Positions 25,130 to 34,330 of a DNA stretch of 64,000 nucleotides are shown here, one piece after another. The notes under the pieces were generated by a model. It was given only the letters and a program-made list of their open reading frames with translations, was not told the origin of the DNA and did no database searches. Position 1 is the first letter of the stretch; the number at the start of each line of letters is the position of its first letter. Made by a program: the position numbers and the translations under genes. Source of the DNA: Bacilli bacterium (GTDB taxonomy: Bacteria; Bacillota; Bacilli; Paenibacillales; NBRC-103111); NCBI GenBank assembly GCA_028287395.1, contig JAQBPR010000126.1, forward strand, positions 1 through 64,000. The letters run 5' to 3'.

Positions 25130-25158
25130 AATATACATGATTGATGCTGCATTGTCAA
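25130..25158 (-). promoter_or_regulatory. Promoter of the infC-rpmI-rplT operon
   Basis: On the minus strand a perfect TTGACA (25153-25158) and TATATT (25130-25135) stand 17 bases apart. They lie just after the end of the glycosyltransferase gene. Confidence 0.82.
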
Positions 25159-25173
25159 TTGCAAATCAAAAGC

Positions 25174-26409
25174 TTAACTAGCTTGTTTACTGCGAACTTC
25201 TTCTAATCGGATGACACGCGTATGTACCGTGTGACTCCATTGTTTATTATTTTGCGTAAAGAAAGCGTGAATCGTAATCGGCCACCAAGATAAGAGGAAG
25301 ACAAAGAATGTCGGAATCTTAAAAAACATCTGCCATGGCGCTTTTTCAAGAATTAAAGCAAGCGGGAACTGAAGATAGGTTCCAACCGTAAGTAATGTAA
25401 ACAAGAGCGGCGCTTTATCAAATACCGATGTAAAATGTACATGACCTGGAAGCAATCTATCGCCCCATAAGAAGACTGTCAACAGCGAGCTGATCATCAA
25501 ATTATAAACGTTCATGGCGTAGATCGCCGTATCAATTTTTGCCCAATTCCCTTCCTTCAATCCACTCCAAAGCAAAGGCAAGGAATAACGTCTTGCTACT
25601 TCAAAATGACCTTGCATCCATCTTAAGCGTTGTCTTGCCGAAGCTTTATAAGTAAGCGGCTTTTCATCATAGACTTTGGCATCATAGTTGAAGGATGGAT
25701 AAATTCCTCTTTGCACGCAGCGCATCGTGAATTCAAGATCTTCCACTAAGCTTGTTGCGCCCCAGCCCATTTCTTTAAGCAGCAAAGTATCAAAGCACAT
25801 ACCCGTACCACCCAAAAAGTTAGCTAACTTTAAATTTGTCCGCGGATTTTGCCAAAGGCGATTGCAATACCAATAAGTTACGGCATAGGCCGAAGTAACC
25901 CATGAATCATGCGGGTTTTTCGTATCCAGATACGCTTGAATAACTCTTGATCCAGAGCATAAGTCATTGTTCATATGAATCAAATAATCCTGACTGACCA
26001 GATTATCAGCATCCACAATCACAATCGAATCGTAGGAACGTGGAAGCTTCCATAATTCTTTCAGCATCCATTCAATCGCAAAACCTTTCCCCTTAAGCGT
26101 AGCATGGTGTCGTTCATATGCGTAAACGCCATGTTGTCTGACTATATCAGCGGTTTTATCAGAGCAGTTATCACAGATTACCATTATATCGTACATCTCT
26201 TTTGGATAATTTAAGCTTTTCAAGTTTTCAATCAACGCTCCGACTACTTGTTCTTCGTTGTGCGCTGCAACTAAAATGGCAAATGTTTTTTGTGGCGCAT
26301 ATTGTATCTTTGCTTTCTTACGATACCAACCAAAAAAACTAAGAAATAACTGATACCCACCCACTAAAGCCAAAACAATTTGCATAACAAATAAAACACG
26401 ATCCAGCAT
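25174..26409 (-). CDS. Processive family 2 glycosyltransferase, membrane-bound
   Basis: A 411-residue protein with one N-terminal membrane segment, a GT2 catalytic domain and three to four C-terminal segments. Catalytic features: FAILVAAHNEEQVVGALIEN, the metal-binding VIVDADN, the acceptor-site GWGATSLVEDLEFTMR and the processive motif QRLRW. This is the layout of BcsA/IcaA/NodC-like enzymes that build beta-linked polysaccharides. The product is unknown. ATG 26409 follows AAGGGGG. The same frame stays open for 86 more codons up to 26667, but that stretch ends in text with no ribosome binding site and is treated as non-coding or separate. Confidence 0.88.
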   Translation of the reverse strand: MLDRVLFVMQIVLALVGGYQLFLSFFGWYRKKAKIQYAPQKTFAILVAAHNEEQVVGALIENLKSLNYPKEMYDIMVICDNCSDKTADIVRQHGVYAYERHHATLKGKGFAIEWMLKELWKLPRSYDSIVIVDADNLVSQDYLIHMNNDLCSGSRVIQAYLDTKNPHDSWVTSAYAVTYWYCNRLWQNPRTNLKLANFLGGTGMCFDTLLLKEMGWGATSLVEDLEFTMRCVQRGIYPSFNYDAKVYDEKPLTYKASARQRLRWMQGHFEVARRYSLPLLWSGLKEGNWAKIDTAIYAMNVYNLMISSLLTVFLWGDRLLPGHVHFTSVFDKAPLLFTLLTVGTYLQFPLALILEKAPWQMFFKIPTFFVFLLSWWPITIHAFFTQNNKQWSHTVHTRVIRLEEVRSKQAS

Positions 26410-26819
26410 CTCGTATGTCCCCCTTTTAAGGTTTACCTTTTTCTCTCTACAACATCTACCGTTACGATTTTCCGCTCTTTCCATGTTTTTGTCAAAAGCC
26501 CCTGATTGCGCATAGGAGTCATACCATTGGTAAATCGCGGGAAACCGTAAGAAATCACCTAACGTTCTCTTAATCCATCGCAAAAGGTCTTGTTTCCATC
26601 GTTTTTCATCTTTCCAGTCACAAAATTGTAACGTTTCTGTAACTTGATTGTAATCATTCTGTAACATTAGTATGTTTCAATAGGATTCCCAAAAAATATC
26701 TGTTGTTATACGACCGAAATAAAATAATTTTTTTCTTTACAAAACCTTCATAGATTTGTTAATTTTGCGATGACATGGAGACTTTATAATAGGACTATAA
26801 GTATGAGGAGGCGATCCAT
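26410..26819. other. 410-base divergent spacer between glycosyltransferase and PAP2 genes
   Basis: The plus-strand half (26760-26819) supplies the AGGAGG ribosome binding site and presumably the promoter of the PAP2 gene. The minus-strand half (26410-26667) is open in the glycosyltransferase frame and encodes WKQDLLRWIKRTLGDFLRF-type text, which could be a leftover or a separate small protein with an ATG at 26667. I see no good ribosome binding site for it. Confidence 0.4.
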
Positions 26820-27344
26820 TTGAGTCGAGTGATGAATTGGTTGCAGCAGCATGAAAATCAAGTGTTTCTTTGGGTAAATCAACGCAATCCGATCTCATTT
26901 ATTGATTTTATCTTACAGCGAATCACACATCTTGGGGGAGCTTCGATCACCATCGCAAGTATGCTTAGCCTCATTCTCTTTACGCATGATGCGTGGAGAA
27001 TCATGGCGATACAAGCTATCATTGCACTAGCTGTTAGTCATATACCTGTTGCTATCCTCAAGAAAAAGTACCCGCGTTTACGTCCGTATCTCGTGTTACC
27101 CGACACCAAAACATGCAAAAAGCCGCTGGTTGACCATTCTTTCCCATCCGGTCATACAACGGCTATTTTCTCCATCATTATTCCTTTTGTAATTAGCGCT
27201 CCATACATGACTTTTATCGTAGTACCGATTGCAATGACGGTAGCCTACTCCCGTGTATATTTAGGTTTACATTATCCCTCTGATTGTGTTGTAGGCGCTT
27301 TGCTGGGTGCTTCTGCGGCTCTTTTAGCTGCTGTAATTGTTTGA
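26820..27344 (+). CDS. PAP2-family membrane phosphatase
   Basis: A 174-residue protein that starts at TTG 26820, eight bases after GGAGG. It has five to six membrane segments and the three PAP2 motifs: KKKYPRLRPY, PSGHTT and SRVYLGLHYPSDCVVG. Such enzymes dephosphorylate undecaprenyl pyrophosphate, phosphatidic acid or phosphatidylglycerol phosphate on the outer face of the membrane; this form is BcrC/YodM-like. The last 73 bases overlap the 3' end of trmB on the opposite strand. Confidence 0.9.
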   Translation: MSRVMNWLQQHENQVFLWVNQRNPISFIDFILQRITHLGGASITIASMLSLILFTHDAWRIMAIQAIIALAVSHIPVAILKKKYPRLRPYLVLPDTKTCKKPLVDHSFPSGHTTAIFSIIIPFVISAPYMTFIVVPIAMTVAYSRVYLGLHYPSDCVVGALLGASAALLAAVIV

Positions 27345-28018
27345 TTCGGATGCTCTCCCAGAATAATTTCACAACGATAAATCGGCATCCCTTGCCCAGC
27401 AAATTTGGTTTCATATTCAGTCATGACTAAATCATGTCGTAATCCTTCGCTATGCAAATGAAGTGAAATGTTCCGCATACGAAGCCCAAGATCCGCAAAT
27501 GTATTTAAAGAAAATTCAAATAAGGACTGTGAATCCGTTTTTAAATGGATTTGACCTTGTTCATTAAGCAAATGAATGTATTGCTTTATAAATCCTTCAT
27601 GCGTAAGTCTTCTACGGGCATGTCTATTTTTAGGCCATGGATCACTAAAATTTAAATAAATTCGCGCAATTTCACTTTGAGCAAACGCTTCGAGTATATG
27701 TTCAATATTCAAAAGCGCTAAAGCAAGATTAGCTAAGCTTGCGGAAGCGTGATCTTCACGAGAGCGCCTGGCTTTAATGCTTGCTTTGCGCACCAATTCA
27801 TCGTACATGTCTATGCCAATAAAATTAATATCTGGATTTTGCAAACTGAGCTCACTAATAAATTGACCTTTTCCCATGCCTAACTCAACATGAATGGGGT
27901 GGTCGTTTTTAAAATAATTTTTGGCCCAGCTTCCTTTGTAGTCTTTGGGGTTAAGCACCACTAAATCCGGTTGCTGCTCTAAAGCTTCCCGAATGCCTTT
28001 TATTCCACGCAATCGCAT
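27272..28018 (-). CDS. trmB: tRNA (guanine-N7-)-methyltransferase
   Basis: A 248-residue SAM-dependent enzyme that methylates guanine 46 of tRNAs. Key features are VELGMGKGQFISELS (SAM motif), NFIGIDMYDELVRKA, and the signature YLNFSDPWPKNRHARRRLT, followed by the conserved FKTDSQ-like HLKTDSQSLFEF. ATG 28018 follows GGAGGAA. It is about 30 residues longer than B. subtilis TrmB; the extra polar C-terminal tail (about residue 220 on) is the part overlapping the PAP2 gene. Confidence 0.95.
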   Translation of the reverse strand: MRLRGIKGIREALEQQPDLVVLNPKDYKGSWAKNYFKNDHPIHVELGMGKGQFISELSLQNPDINFIGIDMYDELVRKASIKARRSREDHASASLANLALALLNIEHILEAFAQSEIARIYLNFSDPWPKNRHARRRLTHEGFIKQYIHLLNEQGQIHLKTDSQSLFEFSLNTFADLGLRMRNISLHLHSEGLRHDLVMTEYETKFAGQGMPIYRCEIILGEHPNQTITAAKRAAEAPSKAPTTQSEG

Positions 28019-28089
28019 TGCTGTTCCTCCACAATCGTTCGTTTTACAAAATGATAGACGATTCACATGGAAAAATCAAAAGAAACTGC

Positions 28090-28118
28090 AAAAACTCCCC
28101 GAATGGGGAGTCCTTCGC
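28090..28118 (-). terminator. Terminator of the WGxxGxxG protein gene
   Basis: ACTCCCC and GGGGAGT enclose a four-base loop, with TTTTTGC following on the minus strand. An outer ACTGC/GCAGT pair extends it. It lies about 10 bases after the stop at 28128. Confidence 0.75.
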
Positions 28119-28127
28119 AGTTCCAGG

Positions 28128-28610
28128 CTACAATTTATTACCTGAACGATGCTCTTCTCGGTTGCTGTTATTGTTTCTCATCCCGATTAAACCAAGAAGT
28201 CCCAACAATCCGAGCCAGCCCCAAGAGCCGTTATTTGTAGTGTCCGTTGCGGTTGTCCGATAGTTATAACCTCGCATTGTGCCATTTGTCCCATAGCTCG
28301 TGGAACTCGTACCGCTGTAGGTCGTCGGTGTTGGTGACGGGCTATAGGTAGATGTTGTCCCTGTCCCGTAAGCCGATGTCCCTGTTCCATAAGGTGATGT
28401 CGTAGGTATATTACCTAACACGTTCGAAGAACCGTACATCCCTGTTGTTCCCAAGCCATTTACATTGCCGCCAATCGTGCTTCCGCTACCTGTTTTATCC
28501 GTAGAAGAAGTGGTGCTTGTTCCACTGCCTGTCATTCCCGCTGCAAAGCTTTCCGTACCAAAAATCAATGAAAAAACGAGCATTGCCGTAATTACTGTAA
28601 GCTTCTTCAA
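28128..28610 (-). CDS. Secreted Ser/Thr/Gly-rich protein with C-terminal WGxxGxxG motif
   Basis: A 160-residue protein. TTG 28610 is chosen because GGAGG lies eight bases before and because it gives a clean signal peptide, KKLTVITAMLVFSLIFG, ending near SFAAG. The mature part is almost only Gly, Ser, Thr, Tyr and Pro. The C-terminus has WGWLGLLGLLGLIGMRNNN, a hydrophobic glycine-patterned stretch with W-G at its head, followed by charged residues. This matches WGxxGxxG-type proteins, where the tail acts like a sorting or membrane-retention signal. No function is known. It is monocistronic. Confidence 0.75.
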   Translation of the reverse strand: MKKLTVITAMLVFSLIFGTESFAAGMTGSGTSTTSSTDKTGSGSTIGGNVNGLGTTGMYGSSNVLGNIPTTSPYGTGTSAYGTGTTSTYSPSPTPTTYSGTSSTSYGTNGTMRGYNYRTTATDTTNNGSWGWLGLLGLLGLIGMRNNNSNREEHRSGNKL

Positions 28611-28759
28611 GTAAAGTTCCTCCTTCTGAGAGTAGGTGATATGGTGCAAATTTATTTTCCGCAAAATCATCGAAATTTACCCTAGTTTTTTATGGGAAGT
28701 GCATTTGCAGCGTTTTTCGGATAAAATAAAGAAATCATTTTCTACAGGGAGTTTTTTTA

Positions 28760-29740
28760 ATGGAACAACTTAAATCTTTACATTGGGCGGACAAACAATT
28801 TCATACATGGAATTATGAAATGAGAGAACAATTTAATGGCAAAGTATTTAAAGTGATGCTTGATGCCGGATTTACTTGTCCAAATCGAGATGGCTCTATC
28901 GCGTCAGGCGGATGTACTTTCTGCAGTGCACGCGGGTCTGGAGACTTTGCCGGTAGTCGTCGAGATGACTTAGTCACACAATTCAATAAAATCCGTGATC
29001 TACAGCATAAAAAATGGCCGGAAGCGCGTTATATTGGATATTTCCAAGCCTACACCAATACGTATGCTCCAGTTGAGGAGCTTCGCGAGTATTTTGAGCT
29101 TATACTAAGTCAGCCCGGTGTGGTTGGATTATCTATCGCAACACGTCCGGATTGCTTGCCAGATGATGTCGTCGAATATCTTGCTGAATTGAATAAACGC
29201 ACGTATCTTTGGGTTGAGATGGGCTTGCAAACGATACATGAAGAAACCTCCCAATTGATTAACCGCGCCCATGATACGCAATGCTTCCTGGACGGAGTCG
29301 CTAAATTGCGAAAGCATCAAATCCGTACTTGTGCGCATATCATTTATGGCTTGCCTGGAGAAACCCATGAAATGATGCTGGAAACAGGTAAGGCCGTCGC
29401 GAAAATGGATGTTCAAGGGATTAAAATTCATCTACTCCATTTGATGAAGAAAACACCTATGGTGAAGCAATATGAAGCAGGCCTTTTACAGTTTTTGGAG
29501 AGGGATGAATATGTGAAATTAGTTGTCGATACCTTAGAAATTCTTCCTCCGGAAATGATTGTGCATCGATTGACTGGAGATGCGCCTAGAGACTTATTAA
29601 TGGGTCCGATGTGGAGTCAGAAAAAGTGGGAAGTGCTGAATGCCTTCGATGATGAATTAAAAGCAAGATACAGCTGGCAAGGTAAGTATTGGCAGCCAAC
29701 TTTTACGGAGTTAATTGGGGAGAATACAGAATGTCTATAG
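28760..29740 (+). CDS. ytqA: Radical SAM protein YtqA/MnmL, tRNA wobble uridine modification
   Basis: A 326-residue TIGR01212-type radical SAM protein. The cluster motif is TCPNRDGSIASGGCTFCS, with three cysteines in the CX9-CX2-C-like spacing of this family. In B. subtilis YtqA (MnmL) and YtqB (MnmM) act in the route to mnm5s2U at the wobble position of tRNA; this link is from literature knowledge. The next gene, ytqB, starts inside its last codons with a ten-base overlap, supporting joint function. Confidence 0.9.
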   Translation: MEQLKSLHWADKQFHTWNYEMREQFNGKVFKVMLDAGFTCPNRDGSIASGGCTFCSARGSGDFAGSRRDDLVTQFNKIRDLQHKKWPEARYIGYFQAYTNTYAPVEELREYFELILSQPGVVGLSIATRPDCLPDDVVEYLAELNKRTYLWVEMGLQTIHEETSQLINRAHDTQCFLDGVAKLRKHQIRTCAHIIYGLPGETHEMMLETGKAVAKMDVQGIKIHLLHLMKKTPMVKQYEAGLLQFLERDEYVKLVVDTLEILPPEMIVHRLTGDAPRDLLMGPMWSQKKWEVLNAFDDELKARYSWQGKYWQPTFTELIGENTECL

Positions 29741-30306
29741 AATCAGTGCTGCTTTTTGCGCAGCGAAAAGTCGAAGCGTGTCTTAAATTGGGGGACATTG
29801 CCATAGACGCTACAGTTGGACAAGGCAAAGATACTTTGCTGCTTGCTCGACTCGTTGGCGAACAGGGTACTGTATATGGTTTTGATATTCAAAAAGAAGC
29901 CATTGCCATTGCTCAAAAAAAATTAAATGAAACGCTGGATTACAACGGCTCCATACGTTGGATTGAGCGTTCCCATGCATACATCAAAGAAGAATTACCT
30001 AGCGAATCACAAGGTCATGTAGGTGCGGTCATGTTTAATTTAGGTTATTTGCCCGGATTTGATCATATGCTAGTGACCAAACCAGCTTCTACAATAGCTG
30101 GCTTAGAAGCTGCAGTACAACTGCTTCGTCAAGGTGGAATCATCACAATTGTTGTATACACAGGTCATCAAGGAGCACATGAGGAAGCAGATGCCGTTCA
30201 ACAATGGGCAGCTAATCTGCCGCAGAAACAATTCGATGTCCTTTCTTATCATTTTATAAACCAAAAAAATCATCCGCCCTTTCTCATTATTGTCGAAAAG
30301 AAATAA
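29731..30306 (+). CDS. ytqB: SAM-dependent methyltransferase YtqB/MnmM
   Basis: A 191-residue class I methyltransferase. ATG 29731 follows GGGGAG and overlaps the end of ytqA by ten bases. Motif I is AIDATVGQGKDTLLLARLVG, followed by GFDIQKEAIAIAQKKL and the AVMFNLGYLPG catalytic region (N-L-G-Y). MnmM methylates nm5s2U to mnm5s2U in tRNA. The pair ytqA-ytqB is conserved in Bacilli. A shared terminator follows. Confidence 0.9.
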   Translation: MSIESVLLFAQRKVEACLKLGDIAIDATVGQGKDTLLLARLVGEQGTVYGFDIQKEAIAIAQKKLNETLDYNGSIRWIERSHAYIKEELPSESQGHVGAVMFNLGYLPGFDHMLVTKPASTIAGLEAAVQLLRQGGIITIVVYTGHQGAHEEADAVQQWAANLPQKQFDVLSYHFINQKNHPPFLIIVEKK

Positions 30307-30340
30307 AAAGCTCTCCTATAACAGAAGAGCTTCTTTGTTT
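30303..30340. terminator. Bidirectional terminator between ytqB and the B12-binding radical SAM gene
   Basis: AAGCTCT and AGAGCTT form a hairpin flanked by AAATAAAAAG on one side and TTCTTTGTTTT on the other. It overlaps the stop codon of the convergent gene at 30316. Confidence 0.55.
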
Positions 30341-32088
30341 TGCTGCAGTTGGGTATAGAATTGCGGTTTGAGTAAACCCATATCTAAATTGAAATATACG
30401 ATAAGCAAGGTATTGTGATGTAAATCAACTGTATTATCCAACAAATAACGATCCAGATTAAAGGGCAGTATCTCAATCACCACGTGTTTATGCAAATCTT
30501 TCTCTTTTAGTTCTAACGCGGCAAATGCTTTGGAAACTTCATAAGGTTGATTAGCTATTTGTTTCATGAAATGAGCTTCTTGCTTTTTATCCAGTGAGGC
30601 CGACCACCAAGCTTTACGCGGCTTGTATTTGTGGTTGAGAAAATAATCCAGCTTCATAAGTCCTTCAATAAGCTCCATATTCTTCGTTCCGCGATAGAGC
30701 AAAAATTGCTGCAAACGGGTAAATAAATCTTCTAATTGATGCCCGATTTTTTGCCAGCCGCATGCTTCCCAATAACTCCCGAATTCTTGAAAGAAATCAA
30801 AGGGCGAGCCAAATTCATTGGCTATCAAAAATCGCACCGTATGATCCAAGCGATGCGCATTCCAATATTTCTCCAAAACATCCTCAACCTGTTTAATGCG
30901 GACTAAATCAGAAAAAGGCAGAATGTCGTTGCCAAGAATTTCATAAGGCGCATGATCCATATAGATATACCCATATTTATCTGCGTCATTGCGCATTCCC
31001 GTTCCACGCAGCATTTTGAGAAAGCCCAGCTGTAATTCTTCCGGCCCCAATGCAAAAACATCATTGAATGTCTTGCGAAAAGAGTCGTAATTTTCCTCCG
31101 GCAATCCTGCGATCAGATCGAGATGCTGAGCTATTTTACCGCTGCTTTTAATTTTTTCTACGGTTCGGGAAAGCTTGGTAAAGTTCTGCCTTCTTTGCAC
31201 AAGCTCATTGGTTTGATCATTGGTGGATTGAACGCCAATTTCAAAACGGAATATATCTGGAGGCGCATGCTCTGAGAGAAAATCCAATACCTCCGGTCGC
31301 ATAATATCAGCCGTGATCTCAAATTGAAACACGCATCCCTGATGATTCGCAATTAAAAACTCAAAGATTTCCATCGCATATTCACGCTTGATATTGAAGG
31401 TTCGATCAACGAATTTAATTAATTTGGCACCAGAAGCGATTAAGTACAGTATATCCTGCTTCGTTCGCTCCATTTCAAAATATCGCACACCCACTTCAAT
31501 ACTCGATAAGCAAAATTGACAGCTAAACGGACAGCCGCGGCTCGTTTCAAAATAAACCACCCGATTCGCAAGCTGCGGCACATCCTCAGCAAATCGATAT
31601 GGCGTTGGAATATCGTTCAGATTTAATTTAGGACGTCCGGGATTAAGAATAATTTGCTCGCCTTTTCGATAAGCTAGACCATATACAAAATGATACTTCC
31701 GCGTTCCCGCTATTTCCAATAATAGATGATGGAATGTTTCTTCCCCTTCACCCATGACAATAAAGTCAACCTCCGGCACCCGCTTCATCCAATATTCCGT
31801 GTCGTAGGAAACTTCCGGACCTCCAAGCACTATGAGCAGCTCCGGCATAATTTTTTTGATCATCCGAATAATTTGAATCGTCTCTTCGATATTCCAAATG
31901 TAACAAGAAAATCCGAGCACCTGGGGCTTTCGTGAAAAAAGATCGGAAACCACATTCATCACGGGATCTTTAATCGTATATTCAGCGATATCCACCGCAA
32001 AATCTTTTTGACAAAACGCCTTTAAATAACGCAGAGCCAATGATGTGTGAATATATTTGGCGTTTAAAGTAGAACCAACAACTTTCAT
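30316..32088 (-). CDS. B12-binding-domain radical SAM protein with DUF4080
   Basis: A 590-residue protein with three parts. Residues 1-140 form a cobalamin-binding-type domain without the DxHxxG histidine being obvious; VLGFSCYIWNIEETIQIIRM and VLGGPEVSYDTEYWM are typical. Residues about 175-390 form the radical SAM core with SRGCPFSCQFCLSS (three Cys). Residues about 400-590 are DUF4080. Members of this class act on lipids, RNA or natural products, but this subgroup is unassigned. The gene is alone on its strand. Confidence 0.88.
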   Translation of the reverse strand: MKVVGSTLNAKYIHTSLALRYLKAFCQKDFAVDIAEYTIKDPVMNVVSDLFSRKPQVLGFSCYIWNIEETIQIIRMIKKIMPELLIVLGGPEVSYDTEYWMKRVPEVDFIVMGEGEETFHHLLLEIAGTRKYHFVYGLAYRKGEQIILNPGRPKLNLNDIPTPYRFAEDVPQLANRVVYFETSRGCPFSCQFCLSSIEVGVRYFEMERTKQDILYLIASGAKLIKFVDRTFNIKREYAMEIFEFLIANHQGCVFQFEITADIMRPEVLDFLSEHAPPDIFRFEIGVQSTNDQTNELVQRRQNFTKLSRTVEKIKSSGKIAQHLDLIAGLPEENYDSFRKTFNDVFALGPEELQLGFLKMLRGTGMRNDADKYGYIYMDHAPYEILGNDILPFSDLVRIKQVEDVLEKYWNAHRLDHTVRFLIANEFGSPFDFFQEFGSYWEACGWQKIGHQLEDLFTRLQQFLLYRGTKNMELIEGLMKLDYFLNHKYKPRKAWWSASLDKKQEAHFMKQIANQPYEVSKAFAALELKEKDLHKHVVIEILPFNLDRYLLDNTVDLHHNTLLIVYFNLDMGLLKPQFYTQLQQNKEALLL

Positions 32089-32172
32089 ACCTATACCTCT
32101 TTACTATATAGTTTGTCTTCCTATTCTACAATAAAGAGACATAAATAAAAACGTTCCCTTTTCAATAGATGA

Positions 32173-33270
32173 CTACTCCCACTTAAAGGTGAAACTCGAA
32201 ATGACAAAAGCGACAACCATCCAACTACCCAACAGCAAAGCCTGCGGCCAAAGCGTGGCAAGGCCTTCACCGACGTTCATGACCTGGCGCATCGATGTCG
32301 ATAGATGAGCAATCGGGAATAATTTGATAATAGTTTGTACCCAATTCGGCATATTATTGATCGGAAAGAATAGACCGCCGAGAAAGAGCATTGGAAATGA
32401 AATAATACCGGCAATGGGACCTGCGCTCTCTGGCGTCCTCGCTAAAGAAGCAATAATAAAGCCGATCGACATAAAGGTCAGCGTGCCCAACAGGACAAAC
32501 ATTAACAATAGCGCCCAGGAACCCCGGACTTGTGTGTGGAAAACAAGATTAGCCACCAATAGCACAATCGTGGCTTGTGAAGCATTAAGTATTAGACGAG
32601 CCGTAATTTGTGCTGCAATAAAAGAGTAAGCATGCAATGGAGTGCTCTGCAAACGGCGGAGAATCCCTCGTTCTCGCCAGGATGCGATTTGACCAGCAAC
32701 TCCATTCAAATTATTAGACATGATCATCATTGCAACAATACCTGGAACAAGAAAATCAATATATTGGAGATTGAGTGACTGAACGCCTTCCGATTGTACG
32801 GTAACGATCGGTTTATAATCCGTTTTTTCCTTGCTGATATTGTCTACTACAGCATTAAGCAAATATTCACCCGTCTGCTTCGTCGTCAAATTAGTCTCAT
32901 CATAATAAAGCTGAATATGGGCATTGGCTTCTTTAATTGGTTTAGTAAGCGCAGTTTCATAACCTTTAGGGATAACGACGATCAGCTCGTTTTCGCCGTG
33001 CTTTAAGTCTTTAAGCGCTTGATCGGTTTCTGTACCCGTGACAATTTTTGCTGATTTGGTTTCTTGGAGTTTTGCAACGAACGATTTTGAAGCCGCACTT
33101 TGATCTTGATCCACTAAAAAGATCTTCAACGAACTTGTACTGCCGCTGCCGAATAAACTGCCCAGCATCACCATAAATATAATGGGGAAAAATAAGGACC
33201 AGAAAAGCACCTGACGATTACGGGAAAATAGTCGCAACTGTGCTAAAGTTAATTGTAAGTAAGCCTTCAT
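32173..33270 (-). CDS. ABC-2 type transporter permease
   Basis: A 365-residue membrane protein. One segment lies at about residues 20-40, then a large extracellular loop (about 45-170), then five segments, the layout of ABC-2 (YhgE/DrrB-like) permeases. The text SWRERGILRRLQSTPLHAYSF between segments and FPMLFLGGLFFPINNMPNW are typical. It overlaps the upstream ATPase gene by four bases and forms with it an exporter for drugs, lipids or peptides. The substrate cannot be told. Confidence 0.92.
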   Translation of the reverse strand: MKAYLQLTLAQLRLFSRNRQVLFWSLFFPIIFMVMLGSLFGSGSTSSLKIFLVDQDQSAASKSFVAKLQETKSAKIVTGTETDQALKDLKHGENELIVVIPKGYETALTKPIKEANAHIQLYYDETNLTTKQTGEYLLNAVVDNISKEKTDYKPIVTVQSEGVQSLNLQYIDFLVPGIVAMMIMSNNLNGVAGQIASWRERGILRRLQSTPLHAYSFIAAQITARLILNASQATIVLLVANLVFHTQVRGSWALLLMFVLLGTLTFMSIGFIIASLARTPESAGPIAGIISFPMLFLGGLFFPINNMPNWVQTIIKLFPIAHLSTSMRQVMNVGEGLATLWPQALLLGSWMVVAFVISSFTFKWE

Positions 33271-34223
33271 TCTTCTCTCAAGCTCCTTCCGGTCATATGT
33301 ATAAACACATCTTCCAAGGTAGCCGTACGTGTTTGTAAATCTGCGAACCGGATGTGGTGCACAGCCGCTTGTTGAATTAAATCAAGCAATGAATTCTGCA
33401 AATTATCTGTGTACAAAACATAGACATCTTTACGCATTTCTGCTTGTTTAATATCTTGTACTTTGCGGAGAAGCTCCAGTACTCGTTCTCTTTCTGCTTC
33501 CGTCGCTTCTTCCTCAGCGGGTACTCTAAACTCTATTGCACTATCAGACTGCAAGCTAAGCACCAAATTACGCGGTGTATCCAGCGCAACCACTTCTCCC
33601 TGATCCATTAAACAAATTCGATCGCATAGAATGTGTGCTTCATCCATGTAATGTGTGGACAGCACGATGGTTTTACCTTGCTCTTTCAAGCGCAGGATAA
33701 TATCCCATAACGTACGCCGCGCTTGCGGATCTAAGCCAGTCGTTGGCTCATCCAAAAAAATAATTTGCGGATCATTGACCAAAGCTAAAGCGATGGCCAA
33801 CCGCTGCTTTTGTCCACCCGACAGATTCTTCACACGATCATTAAGCTTTTCTTTCAAAAGCACGTCTTCCAACAAGGGAGCAATCGGCACAGAATGTGCA
33901 TAGAAGCTTGCATACATCTTCGCGATTTCGTTAACCTTTAGTAAATCGAATAAGGATGTAGATTGGAGCTGCACTCCGATGACTTCCTTAATCTTTCTCA
34001 AATCCTTTCGCGTATCATAGCCCGCCACTTTGGCAGAGCCCTCATCGGGTATACGCAGCCCTTCAATCATTTCCATTGTTGTTGATTTCCCCGCCCCGTT
34101 CGGTCCCAACAACCCGAAAACTTCGCCTTTCAGCACTTCAAAGCTAATTCCGTTTACTGCTGTATGGGTACCGTATCGCTTCACAAGACCTTCCACTTCA
34201 ATGATTGCTTTGCTCGTTTCCAC
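33267..34223 (-). CDS. ABC transporter ATP-binding protein of an ABC-2 exporter
   Basis: A 318-residue ATPase with Walker A GPNGAGKSTTMEMI, signature LSGGQKQRLAIALAL, Walker B IIFLDEPTTGLDP and a switch histidine in LSTHYMDEA. The C-terminal about 90 residues form the extra domain common in DrrA/YadG-type drug exporters. It is followed with a four-base overlap by the permease. A solo copy of a non-coding repeat lies 50 bases upstream. Confidence 0.94.
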   Translation of the reverse strand: METSKAIIEVEGLVKRYGTHTAVNGISFEVLKGEVFGLLGPNGAGKSTTMEMIEGLRIPDEGSAKVAGYDTRKDLRKIKEVIGVQLQSTSLFDLLKVNEIAKMYASFYAHSVPIAPLLEDVLLKEKLNDRVKNLSGGQKQRLAIALALVNDPQIIFLDEPTTGLDPQARRTLWDIILRLKEQGKTIVLSTHYMDEAHILCDRICLMDQGEVVALDTPRNLVLSLQSDSAIEFRVPAEEEATEAERERVLELLRKVQDIKQAEMRKDVYVLYTDNLQNSLLDLIQQAAVHHIRFADLQTRTATLEDVFIHMTGRSLREE

Positions 34224-34273
34224 TCTGAATGCCTCCTTTAATTCTCAAGCATATAACATCATTTCTTCTTAAA

Positions 34274-34320
34274 AGAGTGTGCTCAAAAAGTATAGCTATG
34301 TTGCGTAATGACTGAGCTTT
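34274..34320 (+). repeat. Solo left end of the MITE-like repeat
   Basis: The 45 bases starting AGTGTGCTCAAAAAG differ at only four positions from the left end of the element at 47289. The rest of the element is missing. The segment continues into a GCTTACGAAGC motif at the end of the XRE gene. Confidence 0.7.
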
Positions 34321-34330
34321 AAGCTTATGC

